NCBI RefSeq assembly: GCF_021134715.1
Contig: NC_060019.1
Span: 682,001 to 746,000 of the forward strand
Length of the DNA stretch: 64,000 bases
DNA from: Daphnia pulex
Taxonomy: Eukaryota > Arthropoda > Branchiopoda > Diplostraca > Daphniidae
Reading direction: 5' to 3'
Positions within the stretch are counted from its first letter, which is position 1. Every line of letters begins with the position of its first letter. The position numbers and the translations under genes are program-made. Below, in pieces: positions 36,579 to 50,000 of this stretch. The notes under the pieces are model-generated. The model had not been told where the DNA came from. It saw only the letters and a program-made list of their open reading frames with translations, and did no database searches.

Positions 36579-39122
36579 ATGCGGTGGATTCTGTTCTTGT
36601 CTGCCATCGGTTTGGCATCCGCTAGAGTGCTTCCACAGCCCTCAGAGGTAAATCGACTATTAACTGAGGGAATGACAATTTCACTTACTTTTCTGTATTA
36701 GTTGTTGCGCACTTTGCACACGTTGATGAATGTCGACGAGTTGGGACGGACATTCGGCGTGGACAATTCGTCACAAGTCGATGAGTACGAGGTCGTCTAC
36801 ATCCGCCGGCATCGAAGTTTCGTGCCCGAAGATCCTCTTCAACAGAACGCCAGTCCCAAAACGAAGCGGAGTGGCCCTCGTGAAAATCACGCCCATTATT
36901 CTTTCGCTGCCAACGGAAAGTATGAAACAATTAGTTAATAGAAATTAATGTTGAATGGGTTTTCAGTCGATTCATTTCATAGGAACTACAACCTCAAAGT
37001 GCGACCGAATAACTTTCTCATGGCGCCGCGTATGAAGACGGTGGTGAGGAGCAGCGGAGAGCAGGTCAAAGAGATTGAGGAGGAACATCGTCGAGAATGT
37101 CATTTCCTCAACATCGATGGCGGAATAGTTGCGGCTCTCAGTCACTGCACTAAAAATGACATTGTAAAAATTTGTAATTAAAAAAACAACGGAATAGTTA
37201 AGAACTAATGGAAATATTTGAGTAGCGCGGTTACGTGATCGATGGAGAGAGATATTTGTAGATTCTACCGATTCCTGTGCGACTTCGTCAGATGCTCCGT
37301 TCGATTCCTGAAAACGACAACTCGATTGTTGGGGCCCACATTCTCCGTTCCGTCGATCCATACGAACGCCTAAGAGCTCACCAGGTTGAACTCCAAAGTA
37401 ATTCTAAATGGCTCAATGTTGTCAAATGTTAATAAAATTATTATGTATACCTTTCTCACATTAAAAATTAGAGCTTCGTTCTCAAATGAAACCAGACATT
37501 CCTCAAGAAACAATGCCGGTAAGAGTCAGTTGCTGTCAATTTAAATAGTAGTTTTCCTTATTTGATTTGTTTTCACACAGATGGAAGTTAATCTGATTGA
37601 TAAACAGATCGCCATTGGCGACAAATCTAAAACCATCTCCGATGCAAAGGGAAATTCCAGGAATGACAACAAGGACAGAACTGCGCCGAACAAAATCATC
37701 GAACTAGGAATCTTTGTTGATTACATGGCAGTGGGTCTGTTTATGCCGTATTTAGGAGTCAAAGAATATGGGAAACTTCGTGAACTGATTCTTACCTTTG
37801 TCAATGCGGTTAGTAATGAATTAAAAGTTAAAACCAATTTTGGAGAAAATGACCAAAGTTGTTTTAATGGTAAAGATGCAAGCGCTGTACCATCTGCCTA
37901 GTCTGGGCCAACGAATCGACTTCACAATCGTCTACATGGAATTTCACGAAAAGGCACCAATTCATTTGATCAGCAGTGGAGATCGAGGAAAACTTCTCGA
38001 TTCCTTCTGCTCTTTTCAGACGAAATTAAACAAACCGTCCGACAGCGATGCCGAACATTGGGATATGGCACTTCTTTTATCTGGTCTTGATTTCTATGCA
38101 GTTGAGGGCGGCAAAAATAATTACGTCACAATGGGTATTCAACAAAATTACATTTAAAAAAATTACCTTGGGCAAATTAATTATTTTTTTTTTCTCTTTA
38201 GGTTTGTCCACTGTCACTGGCGTTTGCACTAACATTTACAACTGTGTCATCGGAGAGTTCGGTGTCACGAATCAGCAGGGCCAACCGTATCCTTCCACCG
38301 GATTCACTTCGGTTTACGTAATGGCACATGAAATTGGCCACAAGTGAGTTAAAAATTTGAATCCTGTAATTAAACAAGTGATGGGGTTAATACTAAATTT
38401 TGATTTTCCAGTTTGGGTATGAGCCACGACAGCTCTGGAAACAACTGCACTACAGAAGGTTGATTATTACAAACAAAATTAAACTAAATTTTAAAATTTT
38501 CTACCACTATACTTGCGTAATTTTCTTGTAGGATTTATCATGAGTCCATCTCGCGGTGTAGTAGGAGAGGCTACCTGGTCTACCTGCAGTGCAGCAGCAC
38601 TTGCCAAAGTCACGTAAATGACATTTTCAAAGATAGTCGATTTTCGATAATAACTCTTTTACTATTCCAATCGTGTCCAAAATAGGGAAACTTGCATGAA
38701 CGATCTGCCTACTGCCAACTACCCCGATTATAACGACGACAAATACGGAGATAGACCCGGCCAGTCGTGGCCGGCCGATGAGCAATGTCGCCTACTCTTG
38801 CGGGATCCAGCCGCTTTTGCTTACTTCGCCACTAGCGCCGATATTGCCGTAAACCAACAATTCAAATTATTTCACGGCTAATTCAATTCGTTCAATGTCG
38901 TCATTTTTACTACTTTTCAGGCGTCTTGCAACTCGCTGAAATGTAAAACACCAAACCGCGATGGCTTCTTTACTTCTGGTCCAGCTCTCCCCGGAACCGA
39001 TTGCGGTAGTTCAATGGTAAAGCTTTTGGGGGTTTTGAAATTTTTATTTTTGGCGCGCATTTAATTTTTCTTTGATTTTTAAAATCAAGTGGTGTGATGG
39101 AGCAATTTGCGTTCCGAAATGA
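36579..39122 (+). CDS. ADAMTS-like metalloprotease, short copy (566 aa if a shifted acceptor is used)
   Basis: Thirteen exons mirror the long copy: 36579-36647, 36702-36919, 36983-37163, 37262-37397, 37472-37518, 37581-37808, 37876-38134, 38202-38343, 38412-38458, 38532-38613, 38686-38848, 38921-39016, 39090-39122. It keeps the signal peptide, prodomain, catalytic domain with HEIGHNLGMSHD (422-433) and the Met-turn. Two differences stand out. First, at the homologous exon-4 acceptor (37226) an in-frame TAG at 37259-37261 would stop the protein; the AG of that TAG can itself act as the acceptor, giving exon 4 from 37262 in frame and losing 12 residues. Second, the last exon ends WCDGAICVPK and stop, so the TSP-like and Cys-rich parts are absent. 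Every other exon phase is intact, which favours a working gene; a young pseudogene remains possible. Confidence 0.8.
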
Positions 39123-41691
39123 CAAAAAAAAATTCAGCGATTAAAATGTCTCCCGTTTAGATGTCGGGTTAATTCAATTTACTTGAATGGGGATTGTGGT
39201 TCGGGAATATTTACAATTCAATAAATTTCACTTTGGTCTTTTCACTTATATTTTTATGATGGAAGGCAAAATTGAATAAACATCAAACGTATACAACTTA
39301 AAATACCGAATCCTAATGCTAAATGATTTCGTGCGTCTAGACAAAAGTGGCCGAAGGGTTAGAAAGTTTGCAGCCGAGCCCCAAAGCGAATCGTTTGGCG
39401 AACTAACACAACTTTGTTTAAACAAAACGGGCCCGACCCGAGTCCTAGTCTACTTTTTTTTTAATCCACGGGCCCTCAAGGCCAAACCAGACAACAATTT
39501 CAGTCCGATTTACCCGTTGAATGTCGGCCCAGAACTTTAACGACTCTGTCCGCGATATTTTTTATTCCGGCAGACCCCCCGTCGACTTGATAGAAAACAT
39601 CGGCGAGTTGGACTATCATTAGCCCAACGGACAAGGATAGTCGCTTAATGTGATCAATATTTCGCTGTATAGCGTGGCGGGTGGTGGTGGTGGCCAGGGA
39701 AATACACACACAACAACTCTAAATATAAATCGTAGTAGTACAGTAGTAGTCGTAGTAGTAAATAATAGTTGAAACGTGCCGCCGGCAGCTCTTTTTGCAC
39801 AAATAAGTCCCGTCGACATTTATATGCGTCCCGGGCCACTGTTGACTCACGGAAGGCCATCACGACTCGCTGTGCCGCCGCCCAGTATGACGTTGGTTCG
39901 TGAAAATAATAACGATGTTCCTATACTGCGTGCGCCATTCTTTCCACGTGTATTATTAACAATAAAAGGCGCAGGGTATAGTGCCGGACCGGAGTGTGTA
40001 ACGGCATATAGAAGAAGGTGCTGGATTTTTCGTACACAATAGAGCCACCAACTCACGACTGGCCCTCTTTGAAAAAAATCTTAATTGACTAACAAAATGA
40101 TGATCTAACTTAAACTCCGCCGCCCACCGATCCTTCAAAAAAGAACTCCGCTGGATAAATTTATAACGACACACAGCACCTCCCCCCCACCTTTACCTCG
40201 GCGGAAGAAAAGTTTGCTGGATCGATGGGTTGTCGCAAAGGTGATGTCGTCGTTGTCGTGAAACGATCTGGTGGGGCCAGCGACAACTTGCTGCCCGTCT
40301 CTACTGCGTCGCTCTGGCACGATCCGTCCACTTTTGGAACGACTCCGCCAGTTTTATGGACAACGTCGTAAAATGTTATGTCGCTACATTGATACTTTAG
40401 CGGCATCATCAGAGGCGACACACAATGTTCTACGAAAATCACATGAAAGAATTACCATTTTTATTCTTTTGAAAAATCCCCGCGAAATTTAAAATTCAAA
40501 TAAAATAGTTAACCGCTATAAGTTCAAAGTTTTTGAATTGATGATGGTAGTAAAGAAACTGGTTTTTCTGCTGATACCCATGATTGATGTAATTTAAAAC
40601 TCGGGAAATTATAGAGTGTGGATATGGCGGCAATGAGTAATTGATGCGATCGCGTGATAACGCGTACAACACAAAATGAAGAGCCGGGGAATCTCTCGCG
40701 GGGAGTCAAACCTTTTAAAATCCCCCGTGGTGAATCCTCCGGCGGGATTTCGATTATTCGCTCACGCTATATTCTTGTTACATCAAATCATTTTTTTTTT
40801 TTTTTTTTTCCCACTTTTGCACTTTGCCAAGGGCGAAATAGTATATAGGGGCGTATAGTTAACCACGTCTATACCATCACCAAACTTGTGAAAAAACTGT
40901 TTTCCATCGACTTTTGTTTTGTTTCGTCTCTTCTAGCTGATGCTATGGGGAATAATGGCGGGTTTGCCTGACTCACGGTCGCATGTTCATCTTGGCATAA
41001 AACATTATTTAAAAAATAAAATAGATGCAGAGAGGCAACAGAAGAAGAAGAAAAGTCCCAGAGTCCCTCGAGGTCGTCTTACCCTACAGAGAGAAAAAAT
41101 AAACAAAAACTATTGTTTTCTTTACAGCTGAGACGACGACGATTGAAATGACGTTCTTCGTAAAGTTTGGTAACGTAAAGCCACGTGACATTCGATAGCC
41201 AACAACAAAAGAGACGGTCTTCTTTTTGAAAAACAAACTTATACAATGTACGAGTTGAACACGAGCTCTTTCACGGTCTTGTAAGTCTTTTGGGTTTGAG
41301 CAAAAATCAAAGTAATTAAGTATACTAGCGGCCTAACTTCATTTGACTAGATTGTCTTGAGAGTTTGCCGGTTATTTCCGGGTGTAAAAGATGGTGGTGA
41401 GAAGGGGGGACCAGCAGACCAGCTGTTATACGACATCAACGGCTTGATTGTATTGGCCCATAAAAACGTGAGTGTGTTACAGTTACAAAGACAATAGGAA
41501 GCAGCAAAGTTGTAAAAAGAGGAAGGAAATGTCGAAGAGAGAGAACCCCGGAACAAAACATCAAAAACGACGATGATGGATTTCAGTGAAAAACTCACGA
41601 AAATTCACATTACGTTGACATACACGAACGACAACAAAAAACCCAAAATTTGTTTCAGATTGTTTTGTTGGTATCAGAAATGTTTTTTTTT
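39123..41691. other. Intergenic between the short protease and the phosphatase
   Basis: Contains small TAG/TGG-type simple repeats near 39690-39770 and a run of about 19 T at 40791-40809. Frames are short and lack motifs. The 3' UTR of the phosphatase gene should lie at the right end. Confidence 0.4.
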
Positions 41692-42889
41692 TCAAAGGAC
41701 AGCGACCGAGGTGTTGCCGTTTCTAGCGGCGGCCACCAGATCGGCTCTGGCCCGCCTCCTCTCGCCCAGCAGGGTCTCATTGAGGTCGCACAACTGCTGC
41801 ATGAAGCCGGCGTTGGGACGGATCGAGCGTCGCGACCTGACAACAATTTCCAGCCGACACACACAACACACAAGAGAAAATAAAGAGAGAGAAAAAAAAC
41901 ATTTTAGCCGAGGCTCAATAGCTATTTTCAGATTGCCCCCAAGGCCTCCCCCCCAAATCTTACGACGGTAGGACCAAAGTTAAAAATTCCTTTTAGATTT
42001 TTAAAAGAAAAAGAAGAAATGAACGAACCTGATGACTCTGATGGCTTCCTGGGCCGTCATCCCGCGTTTGATCATGAGGAAAGCGGCGACGATGGTAGCG
42101 CTGCGAGAAATTCCCGCGTGACAGTGAACCAACACGATGCCTAGTACCAAACAAAATCGATTATGTCATCGACAAATTTAAAAAATTGAATGATTGTCAA
42201 TCACCTCCGGATCGAAGGGCTTCGTCAATGAAACAGGCCGCCTCGTAAAAGTATCGCGACAAATTGAAGGTGATGGTGTCGTAGGCCGGAATGCCCAGGA
42301 ATTCCATCCCGACGTGCCTGTAATAGGCCTGGTCCAATCATAAAACAAATTTATGAAATTTTCAAAATTAACAGTTAAAATTTTAGATCAAAATTGGCAC
42401 CTCGGAAGTGCGGACAAATCCGCCGACGGCGCCCCAGTCCTGCCATTTGGAATGTTTCAAAGTGTCGGACGGCGGGTACATGGAGATGGTGGGTGCCTGG
42501 GCCACGTTAACGACGTGAGTCACGCCGAGTTGGTTCAATTTGTAAGTGGATAACGCCGTCGGACTATAGAGTATAGACGCAACAAAAACCATTCAGAAAA
42601 GGAGAAATAGTCACCGCATCACTTGGGTTAGTGGCCATTACGTCATATCACAATGCACTTAACGGAATAAGAGAGGAATGAAATTGTTGTTGTTGCCAAA
42701 AGAAGAAGAAACGGTACACAAAATATAATAAAATGGAAAAACTCACGCATCACCGAGTAGAACTCCCGGATAGACTTCGTTGGCCGGATCGGCTGGCAGC
42801 ACGAATCCCGTCATGCCGTCGGCGATTTCCTGCAGCTCGCCGACGCTGCACGACGGTAGGAAATGCGAACGCCAACTGGTCGACGGCAT
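41692..42889 (-). CDS. VHR/DUSP3-like dual-specificity protein phosphatase (228 aa)
   Basis: Five exons with agreeing phases: 42889-42747, 42563-42401, 42328-42205, 42140-42029, 41836-41692. It removes phosphate from Tyr and Ser/Thr of proteins, often MAP kinases. The signature P-loop HCHAGISRSA supplies the catalytic Cys and Arg. The general-acid Asp is in PAYDTITFNLSRYF, which aligns with the VHR-type NDTQEFNLS segment. EVYPGVLLGDA and LNQLGVTHVVNVAQ match the family N-terminal strand and helix. No MAP-kinase-binding rhodanese domain or membrane segment is present, so it is an atypical DUSP (DUSP3/13/26 group) of usual length. The neighbouring sorting nexin is on the same strand, 1.2 kb upstream. 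Confidence 0.92.
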
Positions 42890-44082
42890 ATTTTTCTTTC
42901 TTTCAATTGAGACTCTCAAATTCGATTAGATAATCTATTGGGCCTCTGGATCACGAACAGGATCTATTGTCGTTCCCGCCCCAATTCAAACTCAAACTGT
43001 TACCCGAAATAAACCCCGTCAAGTACCCGAACAAAACAGATTGAGGTAGGTAGCGGGATCGGTCCTGCAGGATCAACGTTGACGACTCGACTGACGGCCA
43101 AACCATCCCGACAACGACGTTACACACCTTTTGAATAGGGAATACACAAGAGCCGAGTGGGGGGAAAAAAGAAGAAGAAACGGAAGAAAATAGTTGGGGC
43201 GAGTCGTATGCAACCGCCGGTATGAAATATCAAACGCCTGCGCAAACGACTCCCGACACAACTGGAAAAATAAAAAAATTAAAAAACAAAAAACGAGTAA
43301 ACACAAGAGAAACCAACCAATTCCGGATTTTTCATTTATTTATTCTGTCGCCCAACCCCCCTACCCCACCAACTATTGCAGTGCGTCATCGTGTTTTAAA
43401 TTTAGACTCCCGAACCGGAATACACCCATCCGTTAATGGTGTGGCGCCTGCCCGCTGCTGCAGAGTCTCTACTCTATAGAGTCGAGTCGTTTTGAATTTG
43501 TTTTGGCGTTTGCCGAATTTTTTCACGGCCATCCCACACAGATGGTGATCACGCGCTATTTCTAAATATCTGTCATTCTTTGCGCTTCCGAGTTTAAAAA
43601 ATAATGGCCGGAAGCGCAAACATTAACAGTTCAAATTCAAAGTGGAAATGAAATTTGACATTTTTTTTTATTATTTCATTATTTAACATAATTTACTAGT
43701 AGATTCAATATTATGAAACAACAGCAAAAGTGGAGGGGGTATAAAAGAAGAATGAAAAATGACTTGTCTGACAGATTTTGGTTTTTTTCGCGAAAACAAA
43801 TGACATGACTAAAGAATTTTTGTTCGGAGGCCAGAAAGAGATGAGAGAGTTAAGAGAAAAAATGTGTCGTTGTTGTTGATAACAACAACAACAACACATC
43901 AGACTTACAAAAAAAAAGAAAAGAAAATGACGATTAGAAAACAAAATTGATTAGACGAAAGACCAAAACAAAATTCCAGAGTTAATTGGTTAGGGTGTGG
44001 AATGCAGATTTGTTTTTTTGGATTTCGTTCGGGAATGCCATCGACTGGATTTTTAATTTTTTAGTTCACGGACGAATATATT
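42890..44082. other. Phosphatase promoter region and sorting-nexin 3' flank
   Basis: A+T-rich; a short CAA/TTG microsatellite near 43870-43895. No additional gene seen. Confidence 0.4.
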
Positions 44083-47000
44083 TTAAGAGTAGAACGAAGA
44101 GAGATGAGGGTCATCCGGAACTGGGAAGAGCCGGGCTTGATCCAGCGCCCGTTGCAGAGCGGCTCTGATTTGGCGCGCTCTGGCCAATTCACTCCTGGCC
44201 AACTGTGTCAGGTTCAAGCGCATTTCCTGGACCCTCTGCTTCTGGAAAGCCTTGATCTACATCATAACAACGACACACACAAACACAAAGACACATTGCA
44301 GAGATCATCACCCGTTACGTCTCACCACACCTCCTTAGACAACTTTGAACGCCATTTTCTCTTATAGGGCCTCACTTCAAAGCAATAACAATTCACCAAA
44401 ACGGCACAACCGAAAATAATAATAACCAGGCTATACACTGCTGCCCAGCAATTTCCTTTCAAGTGTACCAAAGAAGTTCCTTATTACTTTAGAAATAATA
44501 AAAACAGAAAAAGTGCGGTAGAAAAATTATTTTGGCTACTGCAGATGTTGGCCAGCAGATTCGGAATAGTGGAACGGCTGCCAGCACGTCGTCCGTTATT
44601 ATTACGAGAAATGATTTAATGCAACAGCATCGGAATGCCTCGGGGGGTTAGAGAGAATAAGCCAACAAACGCTATACGGTCTGCTAATGTACGAAATAAT
44701 TACAATTTATACATCAAAGTTCGTCCACTTGGAACGGGAGACCGGATCGAATCGACGCTGGCCAAGTTTAACTAAACTACGTGGAATTCGTTTTGAAATG
44801 TGTAGGAGGACGGACGGACGGACAATGGCCGTTCCAACACACAAAAAGTTATTCGACGCCAGTGACGCAAATAGGAAGGAAAAAAAGAAATGCGGAATCT
44901 ATCGATAGTTTGGTCCTCCGTCGCCGCCTCTTTCACGTGGACACAACAACCAAATAGCCGGCCACTACAATCGACCCGTCAAGGTCAACATGTCAACCCA
45001 ATCGATGGCGAATTTGTTGGGTTGGGCTCGACTGAGTGATGGGAAAACAAAATAAAAAAAAGTCGATCCATCCGGATTCCGGCCGTCTCGCAATCCACTG
45101 ATTCCCATCCGGCAAGGCCAAACGCCATCAAAACGTTTGATCGAGTCGCACGAGAAACTCCCGAAAACAAAAAAAAAGTGGGGAACGTGAACGCAAAAAT
45201 TGGCAAACAAAAAAGGGTAAGAAAAATAACAAAAGTGGTCGGGACTTACCTCGTGACGGGCCGCGTCGGAGCACTCCTCAAACGCCGTTTCGGCCGCCTT
45301 TTTGGCCGCTTCAGCCTGAAAATGTGTGCGTTCAATCAAAAGCAAATCAGATTCTCATTCACAGTTGGACAAGCTAATGGCTAAAGCAGTTCACTTGGTA
45401 ACAAATGTATTTATGTCGTTTTATTACAACCCGGCGCGGATGGCGGGAGGTTCGAATCGAGAGTGAAAGGCGGGGTAGGGGGGGAGTTCAGTTATATTAG
45501 TTTACACGCATTCCCGTTTTCTCCACCCCTATTTTGTTTCTGAATCAACGGGCATTTTCAAGAAACACGAACAAAAAGGAAAATGCGAGCCGACAATTGT
45601 CAATGGCTAAAAATAGTAATAACACATCAAATCAACGTAATTCTTTTCAAAAATTGTAAACGGTCGCTATAAATGGTGAGAAAGAGAAAAATCATCAAGT
45701 GCCAGACTCGATGATAAAAAATTTTCAGATAATTGTGAAATGTGGGAAAAACAAAAAAGTTGAAATCAGCCGCCACCAAAAAAAGCCGCACACCTGTTTC
45801 CGTGAAAGAGAGTCAAAACAAAAAAACGCATAAGCCCGTGTTTGGTTGCTATGGGAGACAACCGCATCGTGTGGAACCCCCAAATATTGTGAGAGTGAAA
45901 AAAAGAAAAAAAAGCGGAATTCCGGAATGATCACGTTGTGTTGTGGGGAAAATAAAAGTGAGTGTGGAAATTTAAAACGTTCAACGCCCTATTCAAATGA
46001 GCCGATCTTCGACCGAGCCCCAATTGCTGGTGACGGATGCTTCCGTCTGGATCGTCAAGTGGGAGCCCATCGGGTCGACGGTCGACATCGAGTCGCCCAT
46101 CGAGAACCGCTGCTGCTGCTGCTGGCGCTTGGGCGGAAGGTCAGGCGGAATCGATTCGATAGAGTCCAGCCCTTCCGCCGACCGGAAGTGATGGAGCGGA
46201 GAGCGGACCGTGGCGCTGGTGGATCGCGGGCGCTCGCCATCCGACGACACCTCGTCGCCCTGATCCCTCGTCAGACAATAGTAGGAAGAGTCGCGCAATT
46301 CCGACAGGCTATTGCCGCGATCCTTCATCGAGTAAGACGTGTGCAGCCAGGAATTCCGGTGAGGCGTCCGAGGTGATTCCGGCGAGTGGACGTCCGGCGT
46401 TTCGGCTCCCGACGTGTCGGATGAGGCGCTGGTCGTCGACGAGTTGGTGGTGATGAGGTCACGAGTCGATCCGGTCCTTCCGTCGGTGAAATAGGCTCGG
46501 GTGGTCACCGTTTTATTGCCGGAAGAAGAGGCCCGGCCGCCGGGAGTGTTGGGCGTGGTCCTGGGCAGGGCCACTTCCGAGCGCAGTTTGCGGGTCCCGC
46601 GGCTGACCTGCGATCCTCCGTGCAAGCTGCTGACGGAATTCCGCCCAGTGAACCAGGAGCCGAGCTTGTGGGTGGCCGCTTCGCCGGCCAGTTCGCCCTT
46701 GCTGACCGATCCGGCGGATGCCATCGTTTGGTTGGCGATCCGGCGTCCAGTCAGAGCGTTGGGACTGCCCGATTGACTTTCCAGGTCCTGGCCACCGCGC
46801 CGGCCGCGCATCACCGACGTGGCGAAGGTGCTGAACATGAACCGACGCTTCCGGCAGCGGATCGTCAATCCCACGGCGCACAGGAAGAGCAAACTCAATC
46901 CGCCAAAGGTGCCGATCAAAATGTAAGTCAAGGCGGCTCCGCTCAGTTCGCCGGAAGCGGAACTGTTGTGACCCGACCCGAAAGAATCGTGCGGAAGAGT

Positions 47001-50000
47001 GGTGGTGTTGACGGGCGTGTTGGCGTCGACTTCAACAGTCCGGAATTTCTTGTCGTAAGCGTCGATGGCCTGTTCCGACTGGAACACTTCCGGACGCTTC
47101 TCCTCGACGTCCAAATAATGTCGAGGCGGCTGCTCGTCGCCTCTGGGCGGATTGGTGGGGATCGACGTCGGCGCTCCAAGTCGCCGGACGGAATTGCTAA
47201 TCAATTCCGGGAAGGCCGCCCCGAATCCTTCCATTTCTTCCGAGCTGGAAGCGCCAGCAGGAGGTGGAGACGATTCCTCTTCCATGTCACCCAAATTGAA
47301 GACGCCGTAAGGCGGCGGAGGCAGTTTGGATGGAGCCGTAGTGGTTGGAACCGCTTCCGGAATGACCAACTTCCGTCGATCAAAGTTCGACGTCGTGCGG
47401 TTGACCACCGGCTCCGGCAGAGGCTCATCCGCATAATCTTCGTAGTCTTCGTACGAAACGTAGTCGGAAGGCGGAGCAGCAGTTGACGGATGAGATTTGA
47501 CTCCTTCACCGGAAGCGGTTTGGGGTGAGTCGTAATCGATGGCCACGCCCAGTCTCGACGGAGAATCCTGGTGCTGCATCAGTCCGTCTCCACCCAAAGT
47601 GTCTGACTCGTGATCAACGACGGATTCCGATCCTTCCGAAGACTCGACTTCATCGATGATGTAACCGTGACGATGGGATAAGGAGACGGCCGGAATTGGA
47701 ACATCGGGTGGCGGTTTGCTCTTGTCTGATGACGTCAGACTCGACTTGACGATCAAATTCCACTGGGATGGAGCCGTGATGACGTCAACTTCTCCAGGCG
47801 GTTCAGTCACCCGGACGATTCCGGCCAGGGCCGGACGTTCGGGACTGGCGTAGAGCGGAATGAGGGCGTCTGTGTTGGGCCTGGCGTGGTGACCGACTTC
47901 GTCGTTTCGTTTCTCGTTTTTCCCGGACTCGACCATCGGCCGGAAACCGCCGGTGGCGACCGGAAATTTCGGATGGGCTTCTGGATTGCCTCGCTGGATC
48001 GATTCCGGATGAAAAGGCGGGGGATTGAAAGCGGAGAAGAGACCGGGTCGGTTCAAATTGTGAACGCTGCCACTGCGTTGCGGTGGTCGGAGATTCCCGC
48101 TCGGACGGCCGGAATTATTATTAAGACGGACTTTTTCTTCCGGCCCGTCTTTGCGTTTCTTGTCCGTCTGGGAGGAGAACAAGGTGCCCAAAATGGAACT
48201 TTCGGCGTTCGGTCTGGTGTTGGCTGCCGGAATGGAAGGTTCCATCAGCAATTCACCGGCTTCTCCGGCCACCCGGGCGAAAAAATCGGCCAAATCAAAC
48301 GATTCCGTCGTCGATTTCACTTTGGTGGTTGTCGTCGTCGTCGGCCTGGAAGTTGTTGTCGATGTAGTCGATTTGGTAGTTGTTTTGGCTGTAGTTGTTG
48401 TTGTTGTTGTGGGTTTAGTCGTGGATGAAGATGACGACATGGGCTCCGTTTTAGTTAGGAGGCTGCTGCTGTTGACGCTATTTCCGCCCAGGGAGGATCC
48501 GCCCGTCTTGATCGTGTATTCCGGAAGCCTCCATGTCGTCAAAGGCGGCAGGGTCGTGTTGATCTTGGACAGGGTGAGAATGCCGTTCTTATTGGCCAGG
48601 ACCTTGTTCAACGGAATGTAGGCCATTCCGGGCGGAGGAGCTCGATCTCTTTCCGTCGATGTCGACGGAAGCGGTCTCGCCGGAAGGCTGACGATCGTGG
48701 CCTTTTTGGTCAACGTCGAAGATGACGGAATCCTCGACAATTTGGTTGTCGTTGACTTTTGGGTCGTACTGGTCGGCTCCTCATCGTCGTACTCGTATTC
48801 CTCGTAGTAAAATTCTTGCTCCTCTTCCGGCTTGGCCTGGATGGATCTCAAATTCGGATCTTCCGCTCGTTGAACTGTCGTCGTTGATGGTGTCGTCGTC
48901 CTTCTAGTTGTTGCTGTTGTCGTCGTTGCTGGACGTACCGGGCGAGGTGGCGATGCGGATTGAGTTCTAGCCGGAAGCGGCGGCATTGCTCCTATTCTTT
49001 TCTCAATGACTGGCCGGCTCATTGTGGTCGTGTGAGCAGTTGACGTCGGCAATCCAGCGCCAGGTGGTGGTGGTGGTGGCTGGTGGGCTTTCACGAGTGA
49101 CGACGGAATCAGCTGTTCCGGCTTGTGGACCACCGGCATGGCGCCCAAAAGCGGATGGCGAAGATGATGATGATGATGATGATGGGTCTGTTGAGCCGAG
49201 ACGCGATTGGTGGCAGCGTGGAACACTTTATGGGTGACGTCCTCGACGCTAATGGCGTCGCCATTGTGGACGACCCATTCCGTATCGTGCCGGGCCGTCG
49301 CCTGATCCGTCGACGGCACCATGGGCGGAGTAGAAGTTTTAATGTTACTCAAAAGGGCTTCCAGAAATTTGGAACTGGACGTCGTCTGATAGTTGGGCGA
49401 GGCCCGGCCTTCCTCGGCGGATGAGGATTCGGCCGTCAGTCCAGTCACGTTGTAGAAAAAGGACGTGCTGTTGGCCCTGGAGGCCATGAGCAAAGCTTCC
49501 GCTTCCATCCGGCTCAGATCCGGATGGATTATGTAAGAAGAACCTTTCTGATCGACTCGAATGGTGAAGATGGACTTGTCAGATCGAGCCGTCACAACCT
49601 CTTCCGCATCGGCCGATTCGGCGGATGCCAATCCGGCGGCCACTGCCAATAGTACGACAATCACTCTCAACATGTTGGATTTCAACTCAAAAACTGTTCA
49701 CAAAATCAAAAATCGAATTCCGGAAGGCATTATCCAAAAATAACCAAAATAAATTTCTCCCCCAGTTTGTCCACTTGAAACTTTTTCAAAAAATTCAAAT
49801 CAGCGCCACACAATTTAAACCAAAAATTCAAATCAAAGATGCACTATCAATCGAAGAGAGACTGGGATTTACGGTGGTGGTTGGACACTGGCCGACGGTC
49901 TAGGACGTTCTGAGTCTGACCGATCGGTAGCTGGCCAATGTCATTAGGAGCTAGATGGCCACAGCGTCAGTGTAGTGGTGGTGGTGGTTGGTTCCATGCC

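Noticed and set aside
45435-45460. B-box-like GGTTCGAATCGA suggesting a tRNA
   Set aside because: No A box, acceptor pairing or anticodon arm at the required distance.
46620-47486. 288-codon plus-strand frame opposite the nested gene
   Set aside because: It is a shadow of the 1226-aa frame's codon bias; the minus-strand protein has a signal peptide, helix and coherent composition.
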